Of a stretch of 64,000 nt of DNA, positions 1 to 9,769 are shown one piece after another. The translations under genes and the position numbers were made by a program. Position 1 is the first letter of the stretch, and each line of letters opens with the position of its first letter. Source of the DNA: Isoetes taiwanensis. Its lineage: Eukaryota > Streptophyta > Lycopodiopsida > Isoetales > Isoetaceae. The notes under the pieces were generated by a model that searched no databases, was not told the DNA's origin, and worked only from the letters and a program-made list of their open reading frames with translations. The stretch is taken from the NCBI GenBank assembly GCA_021234155.1, contig JAJEKV010000041.1:1366447-1430446 (forward strand), written 5' to 3'.

Positions 1-946
1 TGGAGCAGGAGCCAAATTGGAGGCCATGGGCATTTATCCAAGTTGGATTTATCCAAGTTGTGAGTTTCAGTTTTGCGCCACACATGTTAAAGGCCTGTTT
101 GTGTCTGTGTGATTGCATTTCATGCGAAATGTCTAACATGTCCTAAATTCAGCTGTCCAGACTCCAGGTAATTAACCAACTTTATCCATATGAATTATTG
201 CTGAAATGTTCAAAGTGAAGCTCAAAAGGCATGCATTTGTTATATTGAGGATTTTGCAAATATGCAAAAAGTTTCAGATGCATGCAATTGTTATATTAAT
301 CAGCTATTAGAATGCGTCATATTCAAGGTTCATATTTCCACATCTATATTCGCTTTTCTAATTCAATAAAATTTTGTTGAGATGTTTTTCTTCATTGACA
401 CCCCTTTTCACCAATCTAACACCCTCCTAAATGGATCCATGTTTTCAAACGTGATCATTATGATGTAACACTGCATATGTTTAGGTAAAGTTCCTTTATC
501 ATTGTTGATATGTTATTTCACCTTTTGCATTTGCAACCTCTCAAAATTGCAATTCATGGCACATTCTTACTTACATTGGAATCAAGGTGCACCTTGCATG
601 TAAGAAGGCATATCAATGTCCAACATAGTTTAATAAAGCAAGTTATATCACCCTTTATTGACTAATGTGTTAATAAGAATGCGGAGTCAAGTTCCACTTT
701 TTTGTTTCATGCGCAAATAACATTTGAAAATAATAATGCTTCCTAAATATGCTTTAAGTGAGCAAAACAACACATTGTATTATGTTATCAAGGAAGATAT
801 GATAGTGACAGAATTTGAGTTCCTGATATCTCTATGTTTTGCGACAATGCTCATCTCTGTTCGCCAATTTTTCTCTTCGTTCAGGTATAGCTAGGTATTA
901 TAAGTTTGTCTACAAGTTCACGGTTGTCACACAGAAACGTACCTAT
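1..946. other. AT-rich intergenic DNA, no gene seen
   Basis: No open frame here has a recognisable domain. The stretch is AT-rich and lies upstream of a Helitron-type 3' terminus at 947-975. If that call is right, part of it may be the body of that Helitron. I found no convincing 5' terminus; an A-TC junction near 343 is only a possibility. Confidence 0.5.
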
Positions 947-975
947 GCCCGGCAATGCCGGGCACCCATTACTAG
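947..975 (+). mobile_element. Helitron-type 3' terminus
   Basis: A perfect 7-bp stem with a 3-nt loop (947-963) is followed by eight bases and then CTAG (972-975), with T as the next base. A short GC-rich hairpin a few bases before CTRR, with insertion between A and T, is the standard 3' end of plant Helitrons. The segment from the hairpin to CTAGT closely matches a second site at 27955-27981 on the minus strand. The body of this element would lie to the left. No helicase or Rep coding sequence is visible, so it is probably non-autonomous. Confidence 0.6.
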
Positions 976-1657
976 TAGAGATAAAACACAAAATGTGGAC
1001 AAAGAAATACCTAGACTCAAAGCAGACTAGAATTCATAAAGGTATTTTCTGGCTAAAATTATCATAACCTATGCAAAACAAAGACAAAATACGCGAGGAA
1101 TCAAAAAATACACTGGAACACTGGATATATTTCATACAACAGAGTAGAGAATATAAAGGCTTGAGCTAGAAGCCTCAAAACTGGCATTGAACGCCTCTAT
1201 ATATAGATAGAACATGGTCAGGATCATGCCACTCCAACGCATGAGATCGCGCCAAGTGGCATAAAGCAAGATTTGAACTCACAGCTTTCTAGATGCAACA
1301 TATACGCCTTTGCTGAGTGGGCTATCTTCACTTCTTGAAGACATTCCCTTGCATTTTCTTCATATATAGAGTTGTTTTTAGGAGGTTTGAAATATTCCAG
1401 AACCTACATGCATGTGCGAAATCCTCAATCGAACCTTCTCGAAAATAACCGGTGATATCGGGTTTCTACAAACCTTAGGGCAAAGCCCTACTCTGTGCAG
1501 CACCTCATTTCCCTCTCTTTTTCCCAGCAAAGTATGTATCTTCTCCCTTTCTCCTCACGTCCCTTCCTCTACATTTGATCTACTTGGTTGTTCAGAGTAT
1601 TTTTGACTGTCGTTTCTTCCTTGATATTTCAGATTCCCATTCTCGGGTTGTAAGATC
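976..1657 (+). promoter_or_regulatory. Upstream region and 5' leader of the CCT-beta gene
   Basis: TATA-like strings occur at 1152-1157 and about 1195-1206. A putative 5'-UTR intron runs from GT at 1532 to AG at 1632, ending 25 bases before the start codon at 1658. A leader intron is common in plant housekeeping genes. The transcription start cannot be fixed from sequence alone. The 64-codon frame at 1412 lies in this leader and resembles nothing I know. Confidence 0.4.
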
Positions 1658-4326
1658 ATGGCATTTGCGGTAAGTTTTAGACCATCCCTTAACTTCTGAT
1701 ATCCGGTTAACATGGATTTTGTATTCTCTGTTGCAGTCAGAGAGGCTCTTCAAAGATGAAGCAGTTGAAGAAAAGGGTGAGCGTGCCCGGATGGTACGTT
1801 TTTTGACATGCTTTTATACCCCATTTACTGGTATGTCATAAAACATGTTTTTTGCAACCTCGAAGTCTCTCAAATTTAGAGATGGTTTGGAGGCAAATGA
1901 GTATTACTTGCCATTATCTATACCTAAGCTTCAGATGCATTATAATCTTAATCCTTTCATGTCTCCCGAATACTGAAATTGTGTTACAGGCTTCATTCAT
2001 TGGGGCTATAGCTATTGCAGATCTTGTGAAAACAACGTTAGGTCCAAAGGGAATGGTATATTATACATTTATTGGCTGTTTGTTATTGAGCATGCATGAG
2101 TTTGTTAACATTCTTCTTTTTGGTTATAGGACAAGATATTGCAGTCCACAGGAAGAGGCCACACTGTCACTGTTACAAATGATGGAGCGACAATTTTGAA
2201 ATCTCTTCATGTTGATAATCCAGCAGCCAAAGTTCTTGTTGGTAATGTTACAGACATCGGCTGACCTTTTTTGAATGCTACTGCTAGCTTGCATCTATGG
2301 CAAACGTATATGTTAATGGCAACATGGTTTTTTAATTTGATCACAAAAGCTTTAGGTAAAATGGTAATGCAGTAATTCTATCTGTTAATTAGTGCGTATG
2401 TTACCCAATCAGATATATCCAAGGTGCAAGATGATGAGGTTGGAGATGGGACAACATCTGTTGTTGTTCTGGCTGGTGAACTTTTGAGAGAGGCAGAGAA
2501 GCTTATTGCTTTGAAAATACATCCAATGACAATTATTGCTGGTGGGAATTATGATTCAGTCTATTGAGCTTGGCTTGGAATGTTTGCAGTTATTTTCATA
2601 GTGTTAACCTAGCTGAGGATATTACAGGCTACAGAATGGCTGCTGAGTGTGCCCGTAATGTGCTTGAGAAACATTCACGTGATAACAAACATGACGAGGG
2701 TATGCCATTTTGAATGGTTTTCTTTGAATCATTACGGCTTTGTAGGAATTTTCTCATTTGAGGACATAACCTTGCCCTTGGAAATAAATCAAGTTTAATG
2801 TATTTTTGCATGCTTGCTTTTTTGTTACATTTCCTGACACGTATATGGTTGTTTCTGCATCAGAGAAGTTTAGGACAGATCTTGTAAACATTGCGATGAC
2901 TACATTGAGTTCCAAAATCCTTTCTCAGGATAAGGAACATTTTGCTAATCTTGCAGTTGATGCTGTTCTGCGCCTCAAGGTATGCTGACAAATTTTTTGA
3001 AGTTGGTAAATGCTATTTGTTTGCAGGCTCTCTCATATGTTTGCATTTTTTCAGGGTAGTGGAAATTTGGAAGCAATTCAGATAATCAAGAAGGCAGGGG
3101 GATCATTGAGGGATTCCTTTCTTGATGAAGGGTGTGTTACTTAATTTGTCTCATCCATGTTTGTTATTCTCATCTGATATTACTATAATGCATTCGCAGA
3201 TTTATTCTAGACAAGAAAATAGGTGTCGGCCAACCTAAGCGAGTCGAAAATGCCAAAATTTTAGTTGCCAATACTGCAATGGACACTGATAAGGTGAAAA
3301 TATATGGAGCACGTGTCAGGGTAGATGCCATGTCAAAGGTAGCTGAGATTGAAGCTGCAGAGAAGGATAAAATGCGAAAAAAAGTAGAGAAAATTTTGGC
3401 TCATGGGATCAACTGTTTCGTAAATCGGCAGCTTATATACAATTTTCCAGAAGAGCTATTTGCTGATGCAGGAATTATGGCAATTGAGCATGCTGATTTT
3501 GAAGGTATTGAACGGCTTGCCCTTGTGACTGGCGGTGAGATTGCTTCTACATTTGACGACCCTGGATCAGTACGCCTTGGTCATTGCAAACTGATTGAAG
3601 AAATTATGATTGGAGAAGACAAGCTAATCCACTTTTCCGGAGTGGAGTTGGGGCAGGCATGTACAATCGTTCTTCGTGGGGCTAGGTCCGTATCTTTCTC
3701 CTGAACTTCATCACGTGGTTCTTGACACTCATGAATACTTTTATCCTAACTTGCACACCAACGCAGTTCACATGTGTTAGATGAAGCTGAGAGGTCCCTA
3801 CACGATGCATTGTGTGTCCTCAGTCAAACTGTTCAAGACACGAGAGTGGTCTGGGGAGGTGGATGGCCTGAACTTTTGATGTCAAAGCATGTTGATGAGC
3901 TTGCTAGAAGAACTCCTGGAAAGAAGGCACTTGCCATTGAATCATTTGCTTCTGCTTTAAGAACCATCCCAACTACTATTGCCGACAATGCGGGGCTTGA
4001 CAGTGCAGAGTTAGTGTCACAATTAAGGGCTGAGCACTCAAAGGAAGGGTCTGCTGCTGGTGTTGACGTTTATACTGGAGCTGTAAGTTGGTCTTTTTTT
4101 TTCTGGCTTAAAAAATGTAGATTTTTAAAAACTCTTTACGATAGTTTTTATTTGCAATGTCATGTAATTTGGATGCCAGGTTGGGGACATGGAAAAAATG
4201 GGAATTTACGAGTCGTTTAAAGTGAAGCAAGCAGTACTGTTATCAGCAACTGAAGCCGCAGAGATGATTCTACGAGTAGATGAAATTATTAAATGTGCTC
4301 CTAGGAAAAGAGAAGAACGAATGTAG
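1658..4326 (+). CDS. CCT2: T-complex protein 1 subunit beta (CCT-beta)
   Basis: This is a subunit of the cytosolic TRiC/CCT chaperonin, which folds actin, tubulin and other proteins by ATP hydrolysis. Coding exons, all with GT-AG introns: 1658-1669, 1737-1793, 1990-2055, 2130-2241, 2413-2541, 2628-2699, 2864-2979, 3055-3131, 3200-3685, 3767-4082 and 4180-4326. They join in frame to 529 residues, the usual length for plant CCT-beta. The nucleotide-binding motifs NDGATI (residues 62-67) and GDGTTS (93-98) are present, as are GGGWPE (406-411) and a conserved C-terminal region ending APRKREERM. The start was chosen because the short first exon splices directly into the conserved SERLFKDEA segment. 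Exon 9 is long and uninterrupted. The residue before GGGWPE is Trp where Leu or Tyr is usual. No disabling change was seen, so the gene looks functional. The GT donor at 2542 (gtggga) is the weakest splice site. Confidence 0.97.
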
Positions 4327-4645
4327 TTGGCATTTATGTAAAGATAAAAATGTTTTGCTCTACAGAATCTCACATTTAATACCAAATTTTTGGCGGGAAA
4401 TATAAATGACAAACCAGAATGATACTAGGGCATTTCAGTTACCCTGTTGATGAGCATAATTTTAGGATTAGCATTCTTCACATGACTACTAGGATTGATA
4501 GGTATCCGCATTTGTTGTTTGTCCATCCTCAGCCGGAAAACTTGTTTTAATAGATGTCAATAGATAAAGTACGTGGCGATAAACCAGGCACCAGACAATA
4601 TTATTTCAAAGCCCTAAAAGATAATAGACTTAGGGAGCATTCTCG

Positions 4646-4734
4646 TTAGACTAAAATGGGCCTCTCCTTTTGCTTTCTGGCGAATGGCAAATCACGACAA
4701 AAAAAATTTGGTCTTCCTCTTGGTTTTAGTCTAA
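4646..4734. mobile_element. Small MITE-like inverted-repeat element
   Basis: An 11-bp sequence, TTAGACTAAAA, is repeated as a perfect inverted copy 89 bp away. If TA is read as the target site, the ends would be GACTAAAA, which would suit a Stowaway-like insertion. No second copy was found in this window. Confidence 0.3.
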
Positions 4735-4840
4735 ATGGCATGAGAAACTGATTTCATTTTGAAAGTTATAGCCTACTTCCAAAAAACCTAAATTGAAAAT
4801 CACTTTGTCTTCTAGAAGGTGAAATCAAGTTGTAAGGGGA

Positions 4841-4950
4841 ATGGTTGTTCTTGATTTGCTAATGTGGAGGGGATAAAACCCAATTCTGGCCTAAATGGTT
4901 CTTCTTGATTTGCTGATGTGGAGGAGGGGGTAAAACCCAGTTTTGGCCTA
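4841..4950 (+). repeat. Two-copy tandem repeat, about 53 bp
   Basis: The phrase running from 'cttgatttgct' through 'gtggagg' and 'taaaaccca' to 'tggccta' occurs twice in a row, with small indels in the G run. The purine-rich G runs differ in length between copies. Confidence 0.6.
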
Positions 4951-5091
4951 ACACTATGCACCCTTCATCCAAAGAAATCGTCTTGGCATTTATTTTTATT
5001 GGGGCATTATCTTCATCTTTGAGATAGTTACCACCACAATATGGTGACAAACAAGTAGAGAAGCCAATAGTATAGTAGTTATTCATTGCTA

Positions 5092-5113
5092 GAGGAAGGA
5101 AGGAAGGAAGGAA
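5092..5113 (+). repeat. GGAA microsatellite
   Basis: About five tandem GGAA units lie in a purine-rich stretch. This is a simple-sequence repeat with no evident function. Confidence 0.7.
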
Positions 5114-5249
5114 AAATTTTTAACGTCCACGGAACCCAATCGGGTTATGGGACCAAGACATAAGGGACGAAGTCACGGACCGAAGTCAAACAAGAGCATG
5201 GTAGAAGCCCTTAAACAAAAGCACAACGTGAGCTAGAACACAACCATCA

Positions 5250-5745
5250 TGACCGGGATTAAAACCACTTGGGAAAAACCGTTGCCGGATGACTATGGCA
5301 CGCTCACCGATCCAAAATCCATCTTTGTTGCCTTAGCAACAAGCATACCTTCATACCAAACCTCGTGGCGAAGGCTTCACCAAGCAACAATAAACCGTAA
5401 CCTCTTCTGGCCCGGGTTTTTGGGAAGCGTTAGGCGCCTTCGCGCATGTCGCCCGGAACGCGCAGGAAGGCGGTTTCGAAAAACCGGCTTCGGAAATGCG
5501 CCCATCGGAGGTGCCTCCTCACCCATCCCTCCGGCCACTGCGCCATGGCGCCCGGCCACCCCGGTATGCGCAGCCTTGGACCGGACATCCACTCGAGGCA
5601 CCTGCTTGGCGCCATCCTTCAACTTGGATAGCATTTGCTCCAGCGCCATCCATGTTTTGCATCCGGCTTTCGAGGCGGGCCTCGAGCGGCGCCTCAAGGC
5701 GAGCGCCCGGCGGGCGCCGGCCGGGCCCGGAATAGTGAAGGGATA
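5250..5745 (-). pseudogene. GC-rich segment, possibly a retroelement gag fragment
   Basis: The core (about 5390-5740) is strikingly GC-rich against AT-rich neighbours and is open in several frames on both strands, as expected from base composition alone. On the minus strand one frame reads as a helical stretch (LEARLESRMQNM, and in a neighbouring frame EQMLSKLKDGAK), which resembles the coiled-coil N-terminus of LTR-retrotransposon gag proteins. That reading needs frame switches, so it is at best a decayed fragment. No zinc knuckle, protease or other diagnostic domain is present. I infer foreign or mobile origin mainly from composition. Confidence 0.25.
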
Positions 5746-6489
5746 AGTAGAGAAATTAAATGAAATATTTTATTTATTCCCATAGTCATGTTGTAAACTA
5801 TTAGGTGGTTGAAATTCTTAGCTTTCTTTTATCAATCTTTTTGAGGTAGTTTTGGGCATCAAGTTTTAGTTGCAGTGGCTTAGAGGTTTGCCACCCTCCA
5901 AGAACGTCATCTAGTTGCTTGGGTTGGGTTCATATGCAACCATCGCCAGAGAGGGGCCCTGTTTTGCCTTGTGTTAATTGGCGATGGCATATGATGGCCC
6001 ATGTAAAAGGGTGAGCCTTTTTACATGATGTGATGGTGCCTTCACTGCATGTGAACCGGCTCTTGGGTGGTTTTCGGTGGGAAACTGGCAGCAGTGCTGC
6101 CGGTTTGGTTTTATCTCGACATTAATACGTGAGATTTGCCATTGAATTATCTCGACATCAACACGTGAAATTTTGGTTCCCCATTGAATTATCTCGACAT
6201 TAACATGTGAAATTTGCCATTGAATTATTTTGACATTAACACGTGAAATTTGTACGACGCATGGGATTTGTAAAGACCTTTTTGCATGTGAAGCTAATGG
6301 CTGGACCTGTAATTTGTTCTTATTCAGGGTGATAAATCAACAGTGTTCTGATTCATGAATCATGATGATATACAAACAGTGCCAGTTTAGGATCCAATGC
6401 CAACCTTAAACTTAATTAGCAATATAATGAGCAGTCTATAAAATGGCCCTTGCTTTTCTCTCCTCGTAAAAGCCACAGAAGCCACAGAA
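5746..6489 (+). promoter_or_regulatory. Upstream region of the phospholipase gene
   Basis: No gene is seen. The region contains the ACGTG-bearing tandem repeats at 6111-6252, about 240 bp before the start codon. A TATA-like string (tctataaaa) lies near 6435-6442, a plausible distance from the ATG at 6490. The promoter assignment is inferred from position. Confidence 0.4.
6111..6252 (+). repeat. Four tandem ~40-bp repeats with ACGTG cores
   Basis: Four copies of a unit 'ttatctcgacattaac' plus 'acgtgaaattt' follow one another. Three keep an ACGTG core (6127-6131, about 6163-6167 and about 6241-6245), and the third unit has ACATGTG instead. ACACGTG is a G-box/ABRE-type core recognised by plant bZIP and bHLH factors. 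The array sits upstream of the phospholipase gene, so a regulatory role is possible but unproven. Confidence 0.6.
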
Positions 6490-7982
6490 ATGATAGGATC
6501 CACGGCATTCATCCCCACTACAGATCTTCCTTTTCTTCTCAAGAATTCCATATTTCCTATCAATCTGCCAAATTCCCACTTCATAAAGTTTTGCTCCCCA
6601 AGAACAAGACGTGTTCATGTTCATCTGTCAGCCAGTTTAACAGACAATCGTTCTGTTAAGTCCAAAACTAATAATACCAATGATCCAATTTCTGTCCAAA
6701 CCCAGCTCAAGGGCTCTGATCTGAGCCAAAGATGGAGAGAAATTCAAGGGAGCAATGACTGGAAAGGCCTGGTAGATCCCTTGGACCCTCTGCTCAGATC
6801 TGAAATTCTGAGGTATGGGGAGTTTGCTCAGGTATGCTACGATTCCTTTGATTATGATGAGAATTCGAAGTACCGGGGGAGCTGCAAGTTCAAAAAGAGC
6901 AGGCTCTTGGAAGAAGCAAATCTGCCAAAATACATGGTATGAGGTGACGAAATACCTGTATGCAACTTCAGTGTCAGATGTGGATCTGGGTGGGTGGATG
7001 ATGTTGAGGATGCATGGAGCAAGAGCTCAAACTGGATGGGCTATCAGAGGAGCAGATTCGAAAGCTTGGAAGAAGAGATATCGTGGTTGCTTGGCGAGGT
7101 ACTATCACTGCACTGGAGTGGCTTGAAGATCTCAAAGATTTTTTGGTTCCCAGTGGCTTGGATTCAAGCGCAGTCAAGGTCGAAAAAGGATTCCTGCATC
7201 TCTATACCTCTAAGAATAGCAAATCCCGCTATAGTAAACTCAGCGCTCGAGAGCAATTGCTCAACGAGCTCAACCGGTTGCTTTCTATTTATGAAGGTGA
7301 AGAAATTAGCATTACTGTAACAGGGCATAGCCTTGGAGGCGCTCTTGCCTTGCTAAGTGGGTATGATATAGCTCAATCCGGGCTTACCAGTAACAGAAGA
7401 TTAACCCGCTCTGAATTAACCCCTGAGGCTGCACAATTGCACCCCATGTTCGAAGCACAGGAAAAAAAAACAGACAATGGGGAGATTCCTTTAACCGTGA
7501 TCACTTTTGGTGGTCCTAGAGTCGGAAATGACAGATTCAGAGATCGATGCGAAGAGCTGAAAGTTAAAACTCTCAGAATAGTGAACGAGAAAGATATTGT
7601 CCCCAAATCGCCAGGTTTTCTTCTGAATGAAAACCTGGGGCCTCTCGTAGATTTCGTAGATAATCTGCCATGGACGTTTTCTCACGTCGGGGTCGAAATA
7701 AAGGTGAGCTCTAATCTGTCGCCATATCTGCAGCCCAGCAGCAATCCAGGAGACCACCATAATCTGGAAGGGCATCTGCATCTGATTGATGGGTTCCATG
7801 GGCATGGCAGAGAGTTCCGATCTGCCACAAATCGGGATCCTGCTCTGGTGAACAAATCGTGCGGATTTCTGCGTCCGAAACTGAAGATTCCGGTGTCCTG
7901 GTGGCAGGCTGAACACAAGGGGCTCGTTAACGAAAAAGGCAGATGGGTCCAACCTGAGAGAGACGAGGACGAGTTCCACTAA
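6490..7982 (+). pseudogene. Class I phospholipase A1, plastid type, with frameshifts
   Basis: This matches plant PLA1-I/DAD1-like lipases, which release sn-1 fatty acids from plastid lipids and can feed jasmonate synthesis. The frame from 6490 encodes a Ser/Thr/Arg-rich presumed transit peptide (about residues 1-65), then the conserved segments WREIQGSNDWKGL and EILRYGEFAQVCYD. The reading then shifts near 6935 (before YEVTKYLYATS), again near 6990-7000 (before VDDVEDAWSKSSNWMGY) and again near 7035, where a short piece is also missing before KLGRRDIVVAWRGT. From about 7040 one frame runs clean to the stop at 7980-7982, with the nucleophile elbow GHSLGG (Ser codon 7329-7331), an Asp in EKDIVPKSPG (7593-7595), the HNLEGHLHLIDG His segment, and the C-terminal block ALVNKSCGFL to RWVQPER. 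The gene is intronless. The lesions fall within about 110 bp, so it is either a recent pseudogene or carries assembly indels. Confidence 0.85.
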
Positions 7983-8773
7983 TTAACTTACTATGATTTT
8001 AATTTTGCAACTGATGCATGCACCTCATATCCTATTCATGACTATTCATGACTTTATATATATGGTTTTTGTCCCCTTTTTCCACACTAGTCACAAAATA
8101 TCACTGTCATATATCATACATGACACCGTTTGTGACTCCAAGGCTAAAAATGAGGCACACAAATATAAACTTGCTTTTCTACTGCACCCATGGTAGTCAT
8201 AAACTTGCTTTTCCACTGCTTTGCAAGTGACACATGCAATTTTTATATCCTATTCATGACTTTTATATATATGGTTTTCGTCCTGTATATAAGTACTTTA
8301 TTTATTCATCATCTTTCGAATTTCAGTTCAAATGGTTGGCTCAAATGGTTGGTTCTCACCTTGTACTTAAATATTATTGGTGGACATGTTCAATACATTG
8401 AATTCTAAACAACATTATAAAGATAGATAGTATTTTTAAGTCTTTAAGTCGGGTGATAGTAAAATACATGACGTCAACCATGTAATGACTTCTCCGATTC
8501 AAGGCAGAAAAAACAAGGGAAATAAAATCAAGTTTGTACACACGTACCATCCACCTAATTGAACAAGCATAAGATGGAGATCGTTGGCAGACAAATGTGA
8601 CAACTTAAAAGTAAGCTTCGTCAACAATGTGGCCTGTTATTATTATTGTTATTTATTCTACTCCATTCTTCCATTATAATCTGGACCTCAAAGATAATTT
8701 CTTAACTATCTCGATCTATTTGCCATAGGACATTTTTGCACATAATTTTTGTGCATTGCGTGAATTGGAACAA
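7983..8773. other. AT-rich intergenic DNA with a diverged duplication
   Basis: No gene was recognised. A phrase 'atcctattcatgactt' followed by 'tatatatatggtttt' occurs near 8028-8070 and again near 8248-8280, indicating an old local duplication of about 210 bp. The small open frames here are AT-rich and unlike known proteins. Confidence 0.5.
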
Positions 8774-8930
8774 GATAAGGTTATCGGTCGCGCCGAGGCT
8801 GATAACCAAAACTGCGGGACTGAGGTTGTACGTCCGAGGCCTTACGTGCCAAATATCTGGCCGAGGACGTACAACTGAGGCCGCACATTTTTGGTTATCA
8901 CCCGAGGCAAAGACCAATAACCACCTTATC
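8774..8930. mobile_element. Foldback (MITE-like) element
   Basis: The arms pair in order from the outside: gataaggttat with ataaccaccttatc, then gataaccaaaa with ttttggttatc, then ttgtacgtcc with ggacgtacaa, around a short centre near 8840-8855. The whole 157-bp segment can fold into one long imperfect hairpin, the form typical of foldback MITEs. It is more GC-rich than its surroundings. No target duplication could be fixed. Confidence 0.5.
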
Positions 8931-8949
8931 AGGCTTATATGGGTGGAAT

Positions 8950-9002
8950 AGTACTGATGATTAGTTATCAATACTCGAGTACTGATAACTAATTATCAGT
9001 AC
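8950..9002. repeat. 53-bp near-perfect palindrome
   Basis: The segment begins AGTACTGAT and ends ATCAGTACT and is centred on CTCGAG. The two 26-base arms differ at about two positions. It lies 20 bp from the foldback element and may be its neighbour or a decayed terminal part of it. It could form a cruciform. Confidence 0.6.
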
Positions 9003-9176
9003 TCCTCCAATAGTGATAACCAAAAAACAAGGACTCTCACTTTACACAAGAGAGTCCGATAAGGAAGGTTTGCATGTGGCTTACACAATATAGCTAGATA
9101 GGAAAATAATGACTATAATACCTCTAAATATATTAGATAAAAAAGAGTGTAGATACATTAGAAAAATTTCATAGAT

Positions 9177-9385
9177 TATTATTTTCTTCATAAATATAAC
9201 ATTGACGCTTTTCTGCATAAAATTTTTAAAGCATTTGGAACCAAAGTCATGACTCTCTAGAACTAGTACATTGCATGCTCAAACTTTAAAAGAGGCATTT
9301 AAAAAGTTCCATGTTATTAAAGGATTTGAACCCTAATCATAGCCCCTCAAACCCCCATTCTAACCACTAAACCAAGTATTATTTT
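9177..9385 (-). mobile_element. tRNA-derived SINE-like insertion
   Basis: On the minus strand, TGGTTTAGTGG (9374 to 9364) fits the RNA polymerase III A-box consensus and GGTTCAAATCC (9332 to 9322) is a perfect B box, 31 bp apart. The unit is flanked by an exact 9-bp direct repeat, TATTATTTT, at 9177-9185 and 9377-9385, enclosing 191 bp. It does not fold as a real tRNA: no acceptor stem or anticodon arm was found. The 5' end seems a few bases short of the usual A-box position. Confidence 0.6.
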
Positions 9386-9769
9386 ATTAATTTATATATA
9401 CTTAAGGATATTCAAAGACTAATGTTTTTAGAATGTTTTAAAATTGTTCTAGAATTTAGGGTGTGCACAAATATGAGTATGGGCATTCTGGTTCTTGGCT
9501 AGAAAGTTTTGAAATGCTCTCGAAAGTTCTAGGATGTTCCAAAAAATTGTGGAATGTTCTAGAATGTTCGAAGATGCTTTAGAACATTGTAGAATGTTAA
9601 TATTCTAGATGGCTCTAGAACATTCTAAAATGATCTAGTCTAGAATGTTCCAGACAGTTCTAGAAAAATTCTAGAATGTTCTAGAAAGTTCTAGAATGAG
9701 CTTTGATTGGTCAACAAGCATGGATAATCAATCCATTTTAAAATAGAAGTTGTCAAGAAGAGTAAATTA
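9386..9769. repeat. Cluster of GAA/TTC pentamers resembling heat-shock elements
   Basis: The phrase TTCTAGAA recurs many times. At 9669-9696 six units alternate without a break (TTC, GAA, TTC, GAA, TTC, GAA, each separated by two bases), which is the textbook heat-shock element. No gene start lies nearby, so this probably reflects expansion of a simple repeat. Confidence 0.6.

Larger units (their letters stand above)
4327..5247. other. Intergenic DNA with small repeats
   Basis: No gene is recognisable. The region holds a small terminal-inverted-repeat element (4646-4734), two diverged copies of a roughly 53-bp sequence (about 4841-4892 and 4894-4950) and a GGAA microsatellite (about 5092-5113). 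The 75-codon minus-strand frame at 4859-5086 is just a translation of the duplicated unit. Confidence 0.6.

Noticed and set aside
839-1030. 63-codon open frame before CCT-beta
   Set aside because: It spans the Helitron hairpin, has no domain and no coding bias.
5249-5746. 165-codon plus-strand gene
   Set aside because: High GC removes stops in all frames, and several overlapping frames exist on both strands. No domain supports the plus strand.
6936-7040. An intron in the phospholipase gene, with donor at GTATGAG
   Set aside because: The next bases encode the conserved YEVTKYLYATS segment in a shifted frame, so they are exonic, and the lesions are frameshifts.
9322-9374. tRNA gene on the minus strand
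   Set aside because: Only the A and B boxes fit. No acceptor stem or anticodon arm pairs, so a SINE-like relic explains it better.
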